Below are positions 1-7,675 of a stretch of 64,000 nt of DNA, piece after piece (the stretch's first letter is position 1; every line of letters starts with the position of its first letter). The stretch comes from a virus. A program made the translations under genes and the position numbers. The notes under the pieces were generated by a model, which made no database searches, was not told the origin of the DNA, and worked only from the letters and a program-made list of their open reading frames with translations. Where the stretch lies: the IMG/VR virus record IMGVR_UViG_3300013104_000002, positions 1 through 64,000 of that record. One strand, written 5' to 3'.

Positions 1-1
1 T

Positions 2-235
2 ATGGAATTTAAAGGAACAAAAGATTTATCATACTTTAAAACAAATGCAGAAGAAGACTATATGTATACACCAATATCTGTTTTAAGGTATATATCAGAG
101 CTTGAAAAACAAGAATCAACTGAAATGTTAGAAGCCTTAAAATATTTTGTAAACAGGGTTGAAGAAGGTTCTATAAGAAGTTACACTACTTATAATAAGT
201 ATAAAAAACTAATTGAGAAAATAGAAAATCAGTGA
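2..235 (+). CDS. Small hypothetical phage protein, 77 aa
   Basis: I do not recognise this protein. It is acidic, rich in Lys, Glu and Tyr, and probably helical. The first ATG follows only one visible base, so the true start could lie upstream of the window. Its stop overlaps the GTG start of the next gene (GTGA), which marks it as part of the rightward string of coupled small genes. Confidence 0.6.
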   Translation: MEFKGTKDLSYFKTNAEEDYMYTPISVLRYISELEKQESTEMLEALKYFVNRVEEGSIRSYTTYNKYKKLIEKIENQ

Positions 236-489
236 CTCGATTTAAACGTAAAAACAGAACAGATATAGAGTTTAAAGGTTGCGGTGGGATAACAGATGCT
301 TTAGATGATATGTTAAAAGATTTGTGGAGAATAAACGATGAGGAGTTAGATTACTTAATAGAAAACCTGTCTGATGATGAACTTAATATTATTCTTCCTG
401 CATTTAAAGATATTAGTCAAATAAAATCCGCGATTAAAATTGTTAACGATAAATTAGAAGAGTATGAAACACCAAATAACACTTTGTAG
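232..489 (+). CDS. Small hypothetical protein, 85 aa, GTG start
   Basis: Unrecognised and highly acidic, with a long predicted helical stretch of Asp, Glu, Leu and Ile after a basic N-terminus. GTG at 232 overlaps the upstream TGA in the GTGA pattern, and this decides the start. The stop is TAG. Confidence 0.6.
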   Translation: MTRFKRKNRTDIEFKGCGGITDALDDMLKDLWRINDEELDYLIENLSDDELNIILPAFKDISQIKSAIKIVNDKLEEYETPNNTL

Positions 490-727
490 ATTTTTAAGTA
501 GTTCTGCTTCCCCTCAAAAGTTCATTCCTATGGAAAATAATAAATTATGGGGCACTTATTCTTTGGAAAATGAAACTTGGGAGAATAAGGAAATTTTCGC
601 AGTAAAAAGAGAAGACGGAAAGGAATTTAGAATAGGTGATCAAGACATTTACAGATTCAGAATTTTAGGAGAAACAATAACAGCAGATAAATCTAATGGA
701 GAGTCTGTTTTAATAGAAAATTTATGA
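464..727 (+). CDS. Small hypothetical protein, up to 87 aa
   Basis: Unrecognised. ATG at 464 would overlap the previous gene by 26 bases. An in-frame ATG at 530 gives a 65-residue protein and looks at least as good, because residues before it are low-complexity Ser-rich and unlike the rest. The rest looks like a compact beta-rich domain. The stop overlaps the next ATG (ATGA). Confidence 0.5.
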   Translation: MKHQITLCRFLSSSASPQKFIPMENNKLWGTYSLENETWENKEIFAVKREDGKEFRIGDQDIYRFRILGETITADKSNGESVLIENL

Positions 728-1086
728 TACTAGAAGAATTTATAGAAAAGTGGTTTCCTAAAACTGATGAATGGAGAAACGTAGCTAAGTTTATATTAGA
801 ATCTGGAGTTGAAATAACAACAGAACAAAATAAAAAATGGCTACCTGGATATACTAATATCTCTCAATCTTCCAAACCACATCATACAGATGAATTTACA
901 CGTTATATGGAAGAACAATTGTTTATGCTCCATGACACAATACATCAAATATTTACTATTACGGTAAATTGTAGTGAAGAAGAGTATATTAAACGTCAAA
1001 TTTATGGAGAACTATTCGTGTTCTATTTAACAGAGTATGTTATACCTAAAGTTGGGGATGGGGTTCAAAAGAGTATCAATATGTAG
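724..1086 (+). CDS. N-terminal part of a probable frameshifted phage protein
   Basis: This 120-residue frame starts with an ATGA overlap and carries a HDTIHQIF stretch followed by a helical segment ending LTEYVIPK. From memory this resembles a family of roughly 200-250 aa phage proteins of unknown function in which an HDTxHQ motif and an LTEF segment are followed by a conserved EKR..A...L helix. That continuation lies in the next frame, starting about 1050. The TAG at 1084-1086 therefore probably ends a truncated product, or is bypassed by a -1 shift near the CAAAAG at 1066-1071. Confidence 0.6.
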   Translation: MILEEFIEKWFPKTDEWRNVAKFILESGVEITTEQNKKWLPGYTNISQSSKPHHTDEFTRYMEEQLFMLHDTIHQIFTITVNCSEEEYIKRQIYGELFVFYLTEYVIPKVGDGVQKSINM

Positions 1087-1103
1087 AAAGTAAGCGAGAT
1101 GCT

Positions 1104-1439
1104 ATGGACTTACTAAATATTATTTTAATTGAACAACCTAGATACTCTTATAATATTATAGATTGGATGTGGAGAGTTTTTATAGAAGATGTCGAATTAA
1201 AATATATGGATAGATTAGGGGAAATACACTTAGAAAAATATAGAAAAATGTTTAAAGAAGACTTGGAAAACTCTAGAAAAAATTATAAATTTGTCCAAGA
1301 TTTAGTCATTGACAGAGATTGCTGTATTATTGGTAAAACTTCTCAAAATCATATTGACTTTTTCGAAGCTGTTATGAAAGGCGCGATAAAAAACATAAAG
1401 AGAGATTTTAATTTAGAACTACCAGATAGCTGGAATTAA
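1104..1439 (+). CDS. C-terminal part of the frameshifted gene beginning at 724
   Basis: A 111-residue frame from its own ATG at 1104. The same frame is open back to about 1050, and this upstream stretch encodes a plausible continuation (EYQYVESKRDAMDLL) of the product of 724-1086. The protein is helical and rich in Lys, Glu and Trp. Either it is translated separately from ATG 1104, or it is the second half of one interrupted gene; the second reading is favoured because the frames join without a gap. Confidence 0.55.
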   Translation: MDLLNIILIEQPRYSYNIIDWMWRVFIEDVELKYMDRLGEIHLEKYRKMFKEDLENSRKNYKFVQDLVIDRDCCIIGKTSQNHIDFFEAVMKGAIKNIKRDFNLELPDSWN

Positions 1440-1441
1440 TT

Positions 1442-1660
1442 ATGAAACAGATTATGTTAAGACGATTAGAATTACTACAAAATAATATTTGGACAAAAGA
1501 AGAAACTCTAGAAAATATTATGGAATTAATAGAAGACTATTCAAAACAATTTATTATATTTGCAGACAGTAATCCAGAAATAGAAGTTCTTGATGAATTA
1601 TATACTAAGTTTGAAAATTTTTATAGTCAAAATACAGATATAAATGGTAATAGATTATGA
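1442..1660 (+). CDS. Small hypothetical protein, 72 aa
   Basis: Unrecognised, predicted all-helical and acidic. It starts two bases after the previous stop. Its TGA overlaps the ATG of the next small gene at 1657. Confidence 0.6.
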   Translation: MKQIMLRRLELLQNNIWTKEETLENIMELIEDYSKQFIIFADSNPEIEVLDELYTKFENFYSQNTDINGNRL

Positions 1661-1794
1661 AAGAATGTCAACTATATGAAGAAGGTTTTTGTAGTTGTTA
1701 TCAAATGATGTGTGAAGATATACAAGATTGCGCGCCAAAAATAATAACAAAAAGAAACTTAGAAACAGTTAAAAATATTATAGATGGAAAATAA
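1657..1794 (+). CDS. Cys-rich small protein, 45 aa
   Basis: A 45-residue frame with five cysteines (MKEC, FCSCY, MMC, DCAPK). It is joined to its neighbours by an ATGA overlap at the start and an 11-base overlap with the next gene at the end. The cysteine spacing could bind a metal, but no family is recognised. Confidence 0.55.
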   Translation: MKECQLYEEGFCSCYQMMCEDIQDCAPKIITKRNLETVKNIIDGK

Positions 1795-2236
1795 AATAAT
1801 AGAATTTATAAGAGAGTTTAATAGTAATTTAGAAAACAGTAATGGTAGGGTTCTATTAGCTCACGAAGATTATGGTTTTCAAGAAGGGATAGTAGTTCCT
1901 AGCTTATATTTATGGGATGATCAGAATTGTAATATAGAAAACTTTAAGACAGTTTCTTTATCTAACTTACTAAAACAAATAAGCGAATTAGAAGAAGTTG
2001 CTAATAATATGCTTGTAGAGGAAATAGATAAGTTTTTCGAGGAGATAAAAAATAAAATAGATGAAAAATTCACTTATGCAAGATTAAAATACGAAAGAAT
2101 AGCCAAACTAAGGTGGAGACTTATAATCTCAGGAACATATAATGAAGATATTATGGATGATTTTATAGAAGTTGTGGCAGAGGATTTTAAATGGAAGTTT
2201 GATGGTTTAATTTTGGATTATGAGTTAAGTAATTAA
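1784..2236 (+). CDS. Hypothetical protein, 150 aa
   Basis: Unrecognised. An N-terminal part with an aromatic beta-like section (YGFQEGIVVPSLYLWDD) is followed by a long acidic helical region. It starts inside the end of the preceding 45-residue gene, which suggests translational coupling. Confidence 0.6.
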   Translation: MENKIIEFIREFNSNLENSNGRVLLAHEDYGFQEGIVVPSLYLWDDQNCNIENFKTVSLSNLLKQISELEEVANNMLVEEIDKFFEEIKNKIDEKFTYARLKYERIAKLRWRLIISGTYNEDIMDDFIEVVAEDFKWKFDGLILDYELSN

Positions 2237-2238
2237 TT

Positions 2239-2421
2239 ATGAAACAAACAATTTTAAATACCATAGAGGATTTAGTTTCTAATTTTGTCTATTATGACCG
2301 AAAAGAAGATGAAGATTTGTCCCAGGAAGATTTAGAACAAGCTGTAAAAACAGGAGTAATTACAGTAGATGAGATTATAGAAAAATTCGCGGAAAAAATT
2401 AAGAATAGCTTAGGAAGATGA
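2239..2421 (+). CDS. Small hypothetical protein, 60 aa
   Basis: Unrecognised acidic helical protein starting two bases after the previous stop. Its terminal TGA overlaps the next ATG at 2418. Confidence 0.55.
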   Translation: MKQTILNTIEDLVSNFVYYDRKEDEDLSQEDLEQAVKTGVITVDEIIEKFAEKIKNSLGR

Positions 2422-2555
2422 AAGAATGGTGGAATAACTTAGATATGAACGACAAATATTTGATTCACCTTTATTCTGGAATGTTTGGAAGCGTGGAACA
2501 AAGAATAGAACAACTATATATAATTAGAAACAGTTTTAATTTTAAGAAGAAATGA
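2418..2555 (+). CDS. Small hypothetical protein, 45 aa
   Basis: A 45-residue frame joined by ATGA overlaps to both neighbours, which is the main support for it being real. Trp-rich N-terminus (KEWWNN) and basic C-terminus. No family recognised. Confidence 0.55.
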   Translation: MKEWWNNLDMNDKYLIHLYSGMFGSVEQRIEQLYIIRNSFNFKKK

Positions 2556-2776
2556 ATTGGATATACACAAAAGATCGTTTACCTCGCGTATGGGTAAGAG
2601 GAAATTGGGATGGATTAAAAAGTGATGAAATATTAGTAGAAGATAGAAACGGTAAAAGATATATTGCTACTCTATATTCAGGCTTTATTGATGGCGATGA
2701 TTTCAATGATTGGTATAACAACAATGATTACGAAATTACAGAAGATATTGTTAGATGGATAGAAATACCTTATTAA
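2552..2776 (+). CDS. DUF551-type small protein, 74 aa
   Basis: The layout W-x5-LP near the N-terminus, EILVEDRNGKRYIATLY in the middle and IVRWIEIP at the end is that of the DUF551 family, short proteins common in phages and of unknown role. The spacing and length are typical. Starts with an ATGA overlap. A second DUF551-like gene lies at 21383-21583 on the other strand. Confidence 0.7.
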   Translation: MNWIYTKDRLPRVWVRGNWDGLKSDEILVEDRNGKRYIATLYSGFIDGDDFNDWYNNNDYEITEDIVRWIEIPY

Positions 2777-2777
2777 A

Positions 2778-3155
2778 ATGAGTAATATATTTCCGCAAAA
2801 AGAGTTAGAACAGCAATTAAATTATGTAACATCTATAGACCCTTATAGTGAAAATCAATTCTCTATTTCTGTGGCTGTTTGTGATGGTAAAATTTTAGAG
2901 TATTCTGCCCGCGACCAAGAACTATTTGATCAAGAAGTTGAAAGAATGAGTCAATATTATAACTGTGAAATTGTAGAGGAAAAAGAACGTGTTTACGAAA
3001 ACGGTGGAAAAATAAATATAAGTAAAGAGTTTAAAGAAAGAGTGTTAGAGTATGCAAAAGAATACTTTAGTACAGGCAATTGTCAAAGAGAGTTAGAATT
3101 ATTTACTAACTGGGATTTGATCAATGAGATGAAGAATTACACCACAAAAAAATAA
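2778..3155 (+). CDS. Hypothetical protein, 125 aa
   Basis: Unrecognised. The first half looks alpha/beta (SISVAVCDGKILEYSARD) and the second is a lysine- and glutamate-rich helical region. It follows the DUF551 gene by one base. Confidence 0.6.
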   Translation: MSNIFPQKELEQQLNYVTSIDPYSENQFSISVAVCDGKILEYSARDQELFDQEVERMSQYYNCEIVEEKERVYENGGKINISKEFKERVLEYAKEYFSTGNCQRELELFTNWDLINEMKNYTTKK

Positions 3156-3160
3156 GAAAT

Positions 3161-3325
3161 ATGAAAATATACGGCAGCACTCAATATTTCGACAGAGATA
3201 AAGAAACAGAAACTTACTATCAACTAAGTGTAATAAGTAAATGGGATTATTGTGGAATAGCGTCTCAAAAAGATATTATTAAATTGGAGTTGTTGGAGAA
3301 ATTAATTTCGGGCGAAAAGAGTTAA
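3161..3325 (+). CDS. Small hypothetical protein, 54 aa
   Basis: A 54-residue frame six bases after the preceding stop with the usual A-rich leader before ATG. Tyr-rich, no recognised domain. Its position within the close-packed gene string supports it. Confidence 0.5.
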   Translation: MKIYGSTQYFDRDKETETYYQLSVISKWDYCGIASQKDIIKLELLEKLISGEKS

Positions 3326-3341
3326 AAACAGAGTAAAAAAT

Positions 3342-3494
3342 ATGAAAAATAAATACAGTTTCTTAGTTAGATTATTTATAGGTTTACCAATACTATTTAT
3401 AACATTTATATTTTGGTGTATAATCTTTTTATGTTCTGACAGAGATTTAGGAAAAGTTTTGAAAGAGACAGGAGACAATTTATTGAAGGAGTAA
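3342..3494 (+). CDS. Small single-pass membrane protein, 50 aa
   Basis: Residues about 10-31 form one strongly hydrophobic segment (FIGLPILFITFIFWCIIFL) followed by a charged tail, so it should sit in the host inner membrane. Function unknown. It lies directly upstream of the DNA polymerase gene. Confidence 0.55.
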   Translation: MKNKYSFLVRLFIGLPILFITFIFWCIIFLCSDRDLGKVLKETGDNLLKE

Positions 3495-3505
3495 AAGAAA
3501 AATTT

Positions 3506-3528
3506 AAGGAGGTATGATAAACGAATAA
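3506..3528 (+). promoter_or_regulatory. Shine-Dalgarno-like leader with a four-codon ORF before the polymerase
   Basis: AAGGAGG at 3506-3512 is followed by ATG at 3514 and a four-codon frame (MINE) ending at 3528, five bases before the polymerase ATG. The SD match is too far from the polymerase start to serve it directly. It could load ribosomes on the mini-ORF and couple translation into the polymerase. Confidence 0.35.
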
Positions 3529-3532
3529 ACTT

Positions 3533-5548
3533 ATGGATCTAAATAAAGTACTTATTGGAGATATTGAAACAAAGGGTTTTCTTGAAGACATTCAAGGTTT
3601 AGAAACCGATTTACATGTTTTAGGAATTGCTTTCACCAATGAAGATGAAAAATGGGTTGTAAAAACAACTAATAAAAAAGAAGATGTAAAAAAAGTATTT
3701 GAAAATCCAAATAATACGATTGTAGGGCATAATTTTTTTATGTTTGATATACCATCTTTAGAAAAAATATTTAAAGATATTAATATGCAAGCTACAATTA
3801 TAGATTCCTTATTAGTTGCATGGTATATTGAACCTAATAGAATAAAAGAAGGTAGAAAGTATGGATTAGGAGATTATGGAGAGGAGTTTGGTGTTGAGAA
3901 GCCTGAAATAGAATCCTGGACAGATTTGACTTATGAAGAATATGTTAACAGGGTTACCGAAGACTGTAAAATAAATACAAATACTTGGATTAAACACTTA
4001 AAAATGTTAAGGGATTTATATGAGAATGATGATGAACGTATTAAATCTTTATTAAGATTTTTGATGACCAAAGGAAAGGTGTATAAAATGCACCAAGATA
4101 ATCCCTTAACACTAGATATAGAACAATGTGAAAAGAATCTCATGCTTTTTGATGAGATGATTAAAGAAAGGGTGGATAAACTTAAAGAAGTTATGCCTAA
4201 AATACCTAACCAAGTTGCAAGGACAAAACCCAAAACTTTATATAAAAAAGACGGCTCTTTGAGCGTTGCTGGAGAAAAATGGATGAATCTTGTAAAAGGT
4301 TGTAAATTATCCGAAGATTATGATGGAGTAATCAATGAAATAATAAGTTATGAAGAACCTAATCCTCAAAGTCCTTCTCAAGTTAAGGATTGGTTATTCA
4401 GTTTGGGTTGGATTCCTGAAATATACAATGAAACTAAAAATAAAAAAGGTGATACAAATAGAGTTCCACAATTAAAAGATAAGGAAAAAAATCTATGTAA
4501 TTCAATTATCAAACTTGCGGATGATATACCAGAGATTAGAGAATTAACTGATTTAAGCTTATTACAACACCGTAGAGGCTACTTCGTTGGTTTCTTAAGA
4601 GATAGGATACGAGAAGATAAAATAGTGGCTAATATTGCAGGTTTTACCAATACACTAAGAATTAGACATAAAACTTTAGTTAATCTAATTAAACCTTCTG
4701 CCCCCTATGGAGAATACGTAAGAAGTTTATTAAAACCTCCTGTGGGGTTCAAAATGATAGGAAGTGATATTGGTGCTCTGGAAAGTGTCACAAGAAACAA
4801 TTTTGTTTATGATATAGATAGAAAATTTGTAGAAGATCAATCACATCCATTTTATGATCCACATCTTGAAATTTGTGAAATTGCAGGGATGATGAGACCC
4901 TCAGAAGTGTTTTTTTATAAATGGTGGAAAGAAAAAAGAAAAAATCCTAATATAACTTTTGAAGAAATAGGAGAAATACCAAATGATTTTAATTTTATTT
5001 TAGATACTTACCTTACTGATGAAGAAAAAAATGAGTTTCATGATAAATTAGATAAAAAAAGACATTCAGGGAAGAGTACAAATTATAGTAGCATGTATGG
5101 CATTGGAAAGGTAAAACTTGGTAAAGATTTAAAAATTACTACAAAAGAGGCAGAAAAACTTATTGATGCCTATTGGATAAAAAATAAATGTGTACGTATA
5201 TTTAGTGAATCTTGTGAGACAAAAACTGTAAACGGTCAGTTGTGGGTGAAAAATCCTTTAAATAATTATTTTTATTCCTTACGTGGGGAGAAAGACATCT
5301 TCTCTACTATAAACCAAGGGACTGGTGATTACATATTTACTTTGTGGCAACACAATTTAATGAAAATGGGTGTAAGACTTTTCGGAGGTTTTCATGATGA
5401 AATTATAACTTGCTGTAAACCAGAGGATTGTGAAGAAACTGTTGGTAAATTAAAAAAAGCTATGGAACTAGTTAATAAACAACTGAATTTAAAGGTTGCT
5501 ATTGGGGTTGATTATAAGATAGGAGACTCATACGCTGATGTTCATTGA
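3533..5548 (+). CDS. Family A DNA polymerase with 3'-5' exonuclease domain, 671 aa
   Basis: Replicative phage DNA polymerase of the Pol I family. The N-terminal DnaQ-like exonuclease has DIE at 10-12, NFFMFDI around 67-73, Asp 91 and a TED motif near 142-144. The polymerase domain carries motif A (SDIGALE, 411-417), motif B (KKRHSGKSTNYSSMYG, 508-523) and motif C (GGFHDEI, 618-624, with the conserved HDE). Catalytic aspartates are Asp 412 and Asp 622. Family A polymerases occur in a subset of crAss-like phages. ATG 3533 directly precedes the exonuclease motif, so the start is secure. It is far larger than its neighbours and undamaged. Confidence 0.95.
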   Translation: MDLNKVLIGDIETKGFLEDIQGLETDLHVLGIAFTNEDEKWVVKTTNKKEDVKKVFENPNNTIVGHNFFMFDIPSLEKIFKDINMQATIIDSLLVAWYIEPNRIKEGRKYGLGDYGEEFGVEKPEIESWTDLTYEEYVNRVTEDCKINTNTWIKHLKMLRDLYENDDERIKSLLRFLMTKGKVYKMHQDNPLTLDIEQCEKNLMLFDEMIKERVDKLKEVMPKIPNQVARTKPKTLYKKDGSLSVAGEKWMNLVKGCKLSEDYDGVINEIISYEEPNPQSPSQVKDWLFSLGWIPEIYNETKNKKGDTNRVPQLKDKEKNLCNSIIKLADDIPEIRELTDLSLLQHRRGYFVGFLRDRIREDKIVANIAGFTNTLRIRHKTLVNLIKPSAPYGEYVRSLLKPPVGFKMIGSDIGALESVTRNNFVYDIDRKFVEDQSHPFYDPHLEICEIAGMMRPSEVFFYKWWKEKRKNPNITFEEIGEIPNDFNFILDTYLTDEEKNEFHDKLDKKRHSGKSTNYSSMYGIGKVKLGKDLKITTKEAEKLIDAYWIKNKCVRIFSESCETKTVNGQLWVKNPLNNYFYSLRGEKDIFSTINQGTGDYIFTLWQHNLMKMGVRLFGGFHDEIITCCKPEDCEETVGKLKKAMELVNKQLNLKVAIGVDYKIGDSYADVH

Positions 5549-5570
5549 TGATTACAATTAGTTTAATAAA

Positions 5571-5602
5571 TTTGGTTTGTATTAAATAAATAACTATATT
5601 TG
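5571..5602 (+). promoter_or_regulatory. Bacteroidetes-type promoter P1
   Basis: TTTG at 5571-5574, a 20-base spacer, then TATATTTG at 5595-5602. This matches the known Bacteroides consensus TTTG-N19-21-TAnnTTTG. It lies in the 250-base gap after the polymerase and should start transcription near 5609, reading the hairpin at 5667 and the genes from 5729 on. Confidence 0.7.
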
Positions 5603-5666
5603 CTACTTTAAATTTCTTGGCGGAGATTTTTAGAAAACATATATAATTGAAACACACATAAATAAA

Positions 5667-5713
5667 GAGATGCCTGTATGATGCTACCGCTATAGCTGAC
5701 TACAGGTTTTCTC
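5667..5713 (+). other. Structured RNA hairpin in the leader after promoter P1
   Basis: Nested pairing is visible: GAGA 5667-5670 with TCTC 5710-5713, CCTGTA 5673-5678 with TACAGG 5701-5706, and GCTA 5683-5686 with TAGC 5693-5696. There is no following T-run, so it is not an ordinary terminator. It could be a leader structure or small RNA. Apart from P1, this hairpin and one tiny ORF, nothing else is seen in 5549-5799. Confidence 0.45.
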
Positions 5714-5728
5714 GCTTATATGCGCCAA

Positions 5729-5797
5729 ATGGAAAATAGTAAGTGGGTTAAATTAGTCACAAAAGAAGAAATAATAGAAAATTTAAAACAATTATAA
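5729..5797 (+). CDS. Possible 22-residue peptide
   Basis: A 22-codon frame ending two bases before the next ATG, with normal codon use (charged residues, predicted helix). Support is only position and spacing; it could be a remnant of a longer gene. Confidence 0.3.
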   Translation: MENSKWVKLVTKEEIIENLKQL

Positions 5798-5799
5798 AA

Positions 5800-6036
5800 A
5801 TGAAAACAAAAGAAAATTATACAAGACAAGAAGCGGGCTTTTTGAGTTTAGTTTCGGTAGCATTAAAAGAGACTCCACATACATTTCAAGGCAACTGTGC
5901 TTATTACTCTATAGTTAACATAGATTTTGAGAAAAAAGAGCTTGTTTATGATATTCAAATTGATGACCATTTGCTATATTATACGTTAGTAGGTATTGCT
6001 TTTGCTCATAAATATACTTTTATAGAAAATTTTTAG
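5800..6036 (+). CDS. Small hypothetical protein, 78 aa
   Basis: Unrecognised; probably a small alpha/beta fold (a helix with RQEAGFLSLVSVALKE, then beta-like strands). First clear gene downstream of promoter P1 and last before promoter P2. Confidence 0.6.
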   Translation: MKTKENYTRQEAGFLSLVSVALKETPHTFQGNCAYYSIVNIDFEKKELVYDIQIDDHLLYYTLVGIAFAHKYTFIENF

Positions 6037-6046
6037 TGTTTTTTAT

Positions 6047-6077
6047 TTTGCAGTTTAAATAATATGTTGTAGGTTTG
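6047..6077 (+). promoter_or_regulatory. Bacteroidetes-type promoter P2
   Basis: TTTG at 6047-6050, a 19-base spacer, and TAGGTTTG at 6070-6077. The upstream box reads TTTGCA, as in the late promoters at 33555, 43560 and 51620. It leaves a leader of about 60 bases before the ATG at 6141. Confidence 0.65.
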
Positions 6078-6140
6078 TGGTGTGGAAGACGGTTGTTCTT
6101 TGTTTTCAATCTTTTTTCGCGGAAATTTAAAAATAAGATT

Positions 6141-6566
6141 ATGACAAAATCAGAAGCAATACAAAAAGCCTATGAAAAGCTAGGAATGGATTGGGATCAA
6201 ATTAAAAACTTAGTAACAGAAGGTGGTATTTTGGTATTACCCACCCCAGATTATAAATATTCACTCACTGGATATGAAAATTTAATACTAGACAAAGATC
6301 ATTTTGTTTCATTTGGAACTAATGGGTTAAAATTAATGCCTTCTTCTTTATATGGATTATATAGTAATAGGGGCTGGCTCAAGGTAGAATCCGAAGAAGA
6401 CTTCCCAACAGATGAGAATGTAATGTATAGAATAGGGATGTTTTTGAATGATGGAAGATTTCATCAAGATAAGAATTTAAGTACATTAAAAACAACTTTA
6501 GAAGGTCTCTCATGGAATTACACTCATTATATGCCTGTTCCACTTCCAGAAGACGCAATTTATTAA
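6141..6566 (+). CDS. Hypothetical protein, 141 aa
   Basis: No family assigned with confidence. The C-terminus WNYTHYMPVPLP resembles the end of DUF551-like proteins, which finish in a Trp/Thr-His then Pro-rich strand. ATG 6141 is preferred over an in-frame start at 6075, because the upstream residues are hydrophobic and overlap the leader of promoter P2. Confidence 0.6.
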   Translation: MTKSEAIQKAYEKLGMDWDQIKNLVTEGGILVLPTPDYKYSLTGYENLILDKDHFVSFGTNGLKLMPSSLYGLYSNRGWLKVESEEDFPTDENVMYRIGMFLNDGRFHQDKNLSTLKTTLEGLSWNYTHYMPVPLPEDAIY

Positions 6567-6576
6567 TTTCAAACTA

Positions 6577-6635
6577 GGAGGAAGGGTATAATTGAGGGTT
6601 GGTTTCTTGCGCAGGTTCGATTCCTGCTTTCTCCA
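6577..6635 (+). tRNA. tRNA-like element lacking room for an anticodon arm
   Basis: GGAGGAA at 6577-6583 pairs with TTTCTCC at 6628-6634 as a full 7-bp acceptor stem (one G-T pair), with A6635 as discriminator. A perfect T-arm (GCAGG, TTCGATT, CCTGC) lies at 6611-6627. Only 27 bases lie between the acceptor 5' strand and the T-arm, against about 41 in a normal tRNA, so the D and anticodon arms cannot both be present. It is either a decayed phage tRNA or a deliberate tRNA mimic. No CCA is encoded. Confidence 0.5.
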
Positions 6636-6651
6636 CTAAAAATAACGAATT

Positions 6652-6795
6652 ATGAAACACCTAATACAACAAAGAATAAATCATTATAAGAATTGTCGCC
6701 AGGAATGTGAAGATTGGAGTAATCAGCAAACGGTATTTACAATTAAGATATTAGAATTAGAGTGGGTATTAAATTTAATGGAACAAAAATTATGA
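6652..6795 (+). CDS. Small hypothetical protein, 47 aa
   Basis: A 47-residue helical frame following the tRNA-like element. Its TGA overlaps the next ATG at 6792 in the ATGA pattern, which supports both boundaries. No family recognised. Confidence 0.5.
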   Translation: MKHLIQQRINHYKNCRQECEDWSNQQTVFTIKILELEWVLNLMEQKL

Positions 6796-6980
6796 AACTA
6801 GACTTAGATAATTTTACTTTTTTAGATGGAAGAGCGTTTGAAAAATTTAAAAACGAGTATGACGAACATTTCCGTCAAAGTTATTATAATGGAGCAACAA
6901 GAGATGAACATATGGATAATGACTTAGAGTATTTAAAAGTTGCTTTTGAGTTTTTCTTTTCGCGCGGATATATAAAATAA
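6792..6980 (+). CDS. Small hypothetical protein, 62 aa
   Basis: The start at 6792 (ATGA overlap) is preferred to an earlier in-frame ATG. The protein is rich in Asp and aromatic residues (FTFLDGRAFEKF...DEHMDNDLEYL). Unrecognised. Confidence 0.55.
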   Translation: MKLDLDNFTFLDGRAFEKFKNEYDEHFRQSYYNGATRDEHMDNDLEYLKVAFEFFFSRGYIK

Positions 6981-6985
6981 AAGAT

Positions 6986-7207
6986 ATGAATAATATAGCA
7001 ATTTACTCAAATGATGACGAAGATTCAAAACTTTTATTATGTACTCTTTTAGAAAAAGGTTATCAATTAGATGAAGATATTTCTTATAAAGATTTTACAT
7101 ATAGAGTTTATATTCCAGATTTAAATATATTTGTATCTCATTTATGTTTAGAGATGCATTACCCTAAGTACGAGCAAAATTTAATTTATGTAACCGATTA
7201 TTTATGA
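6986..7207 (+). CDS. Small hypothetical protein, 73 aa
   Basis: Unrecognised acidic protein with alternating hydrophobic residues suggesting beta strands. Its stop overlaps the next start at 7204 (ATGA). Confidence 0.55.
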   Translation: MNNIAIYSNDDEDSKLLLCTLLEKGYQLDEDISYKDFTYRVYIPDLNIFVSHLCLEMHYPKYEQNLIYVTDYL

Positions 7208-7515
7208 AATACATAGAAAGTTATTGGGCAGAAGAATTACCAAACGGAGTTATACATTTGTTAATTAATTGTCGTCAAAGAGAGATTTATTTTCATGCTT
7301 TTGCTGACGATTGGTTTTTAGTTTGTGGCACAGAAGAAGAATATGATAATATGGAAAAAGATTGTACCCTTAGAACAGAACAGTTTATTCCCAATAATAA
7401 AGATGTGATTTATATTAGAAGTTATATGAAGGAGAAAGATCAGTTGAGTTTCTTCTGGATTCCTTTTGAGCGCGGGAAAAGAAGTAAAAACATAATTTTA
7501 CAAAGTAAAAAATAA
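7204..7515 (+). CDS. Hypothetical protein, 103 aa
   Basis: Unrecognised. Aromatic-rich N-terminal half with an acidic middle and a strongly basic C-terminus (RGKRSKN...KK) that could contact nucleic acid. Coupled to the preceding gene by ATGA. Confidence 0.55.
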   Translation: MKYIESYWAEELPNGVIHLLINCRQREIYFHAFADDWFLVCGTEEEYDNMEKDCTLRTEQFIPNNKDVIYIRSYMKEKDQLSFFWIPFERGKRSKNIILQSKK

Positions 7516-7528
7516 TAAGATGTTGATT

Positions 7529-7675
7529 ATGAACACTAACGAAATCATAACAGAATTAGAAGATTTCAGAATTTGGCAAGAAGAAAAACCACAATACGAT
7601 TTATATCCTCAATCTGATAGATTAAAAATAGCTTTAGAATTAGCAATTAAAAAACTAGAAATTCAATGCAATTAA
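7529..7675 (+). CDS. Small hypothetical protein, 48 aa
   Basis: Helical, charged peptide. An ATG at 7520 in frame would add three residues. The end overlaps the next start by ten bases. No family recognised. Confidence 0.5.
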   Translation: MNTNEIITELEDFRIWQEEKPQYDLYPQSDRLKIALELAIKKLEIQCN

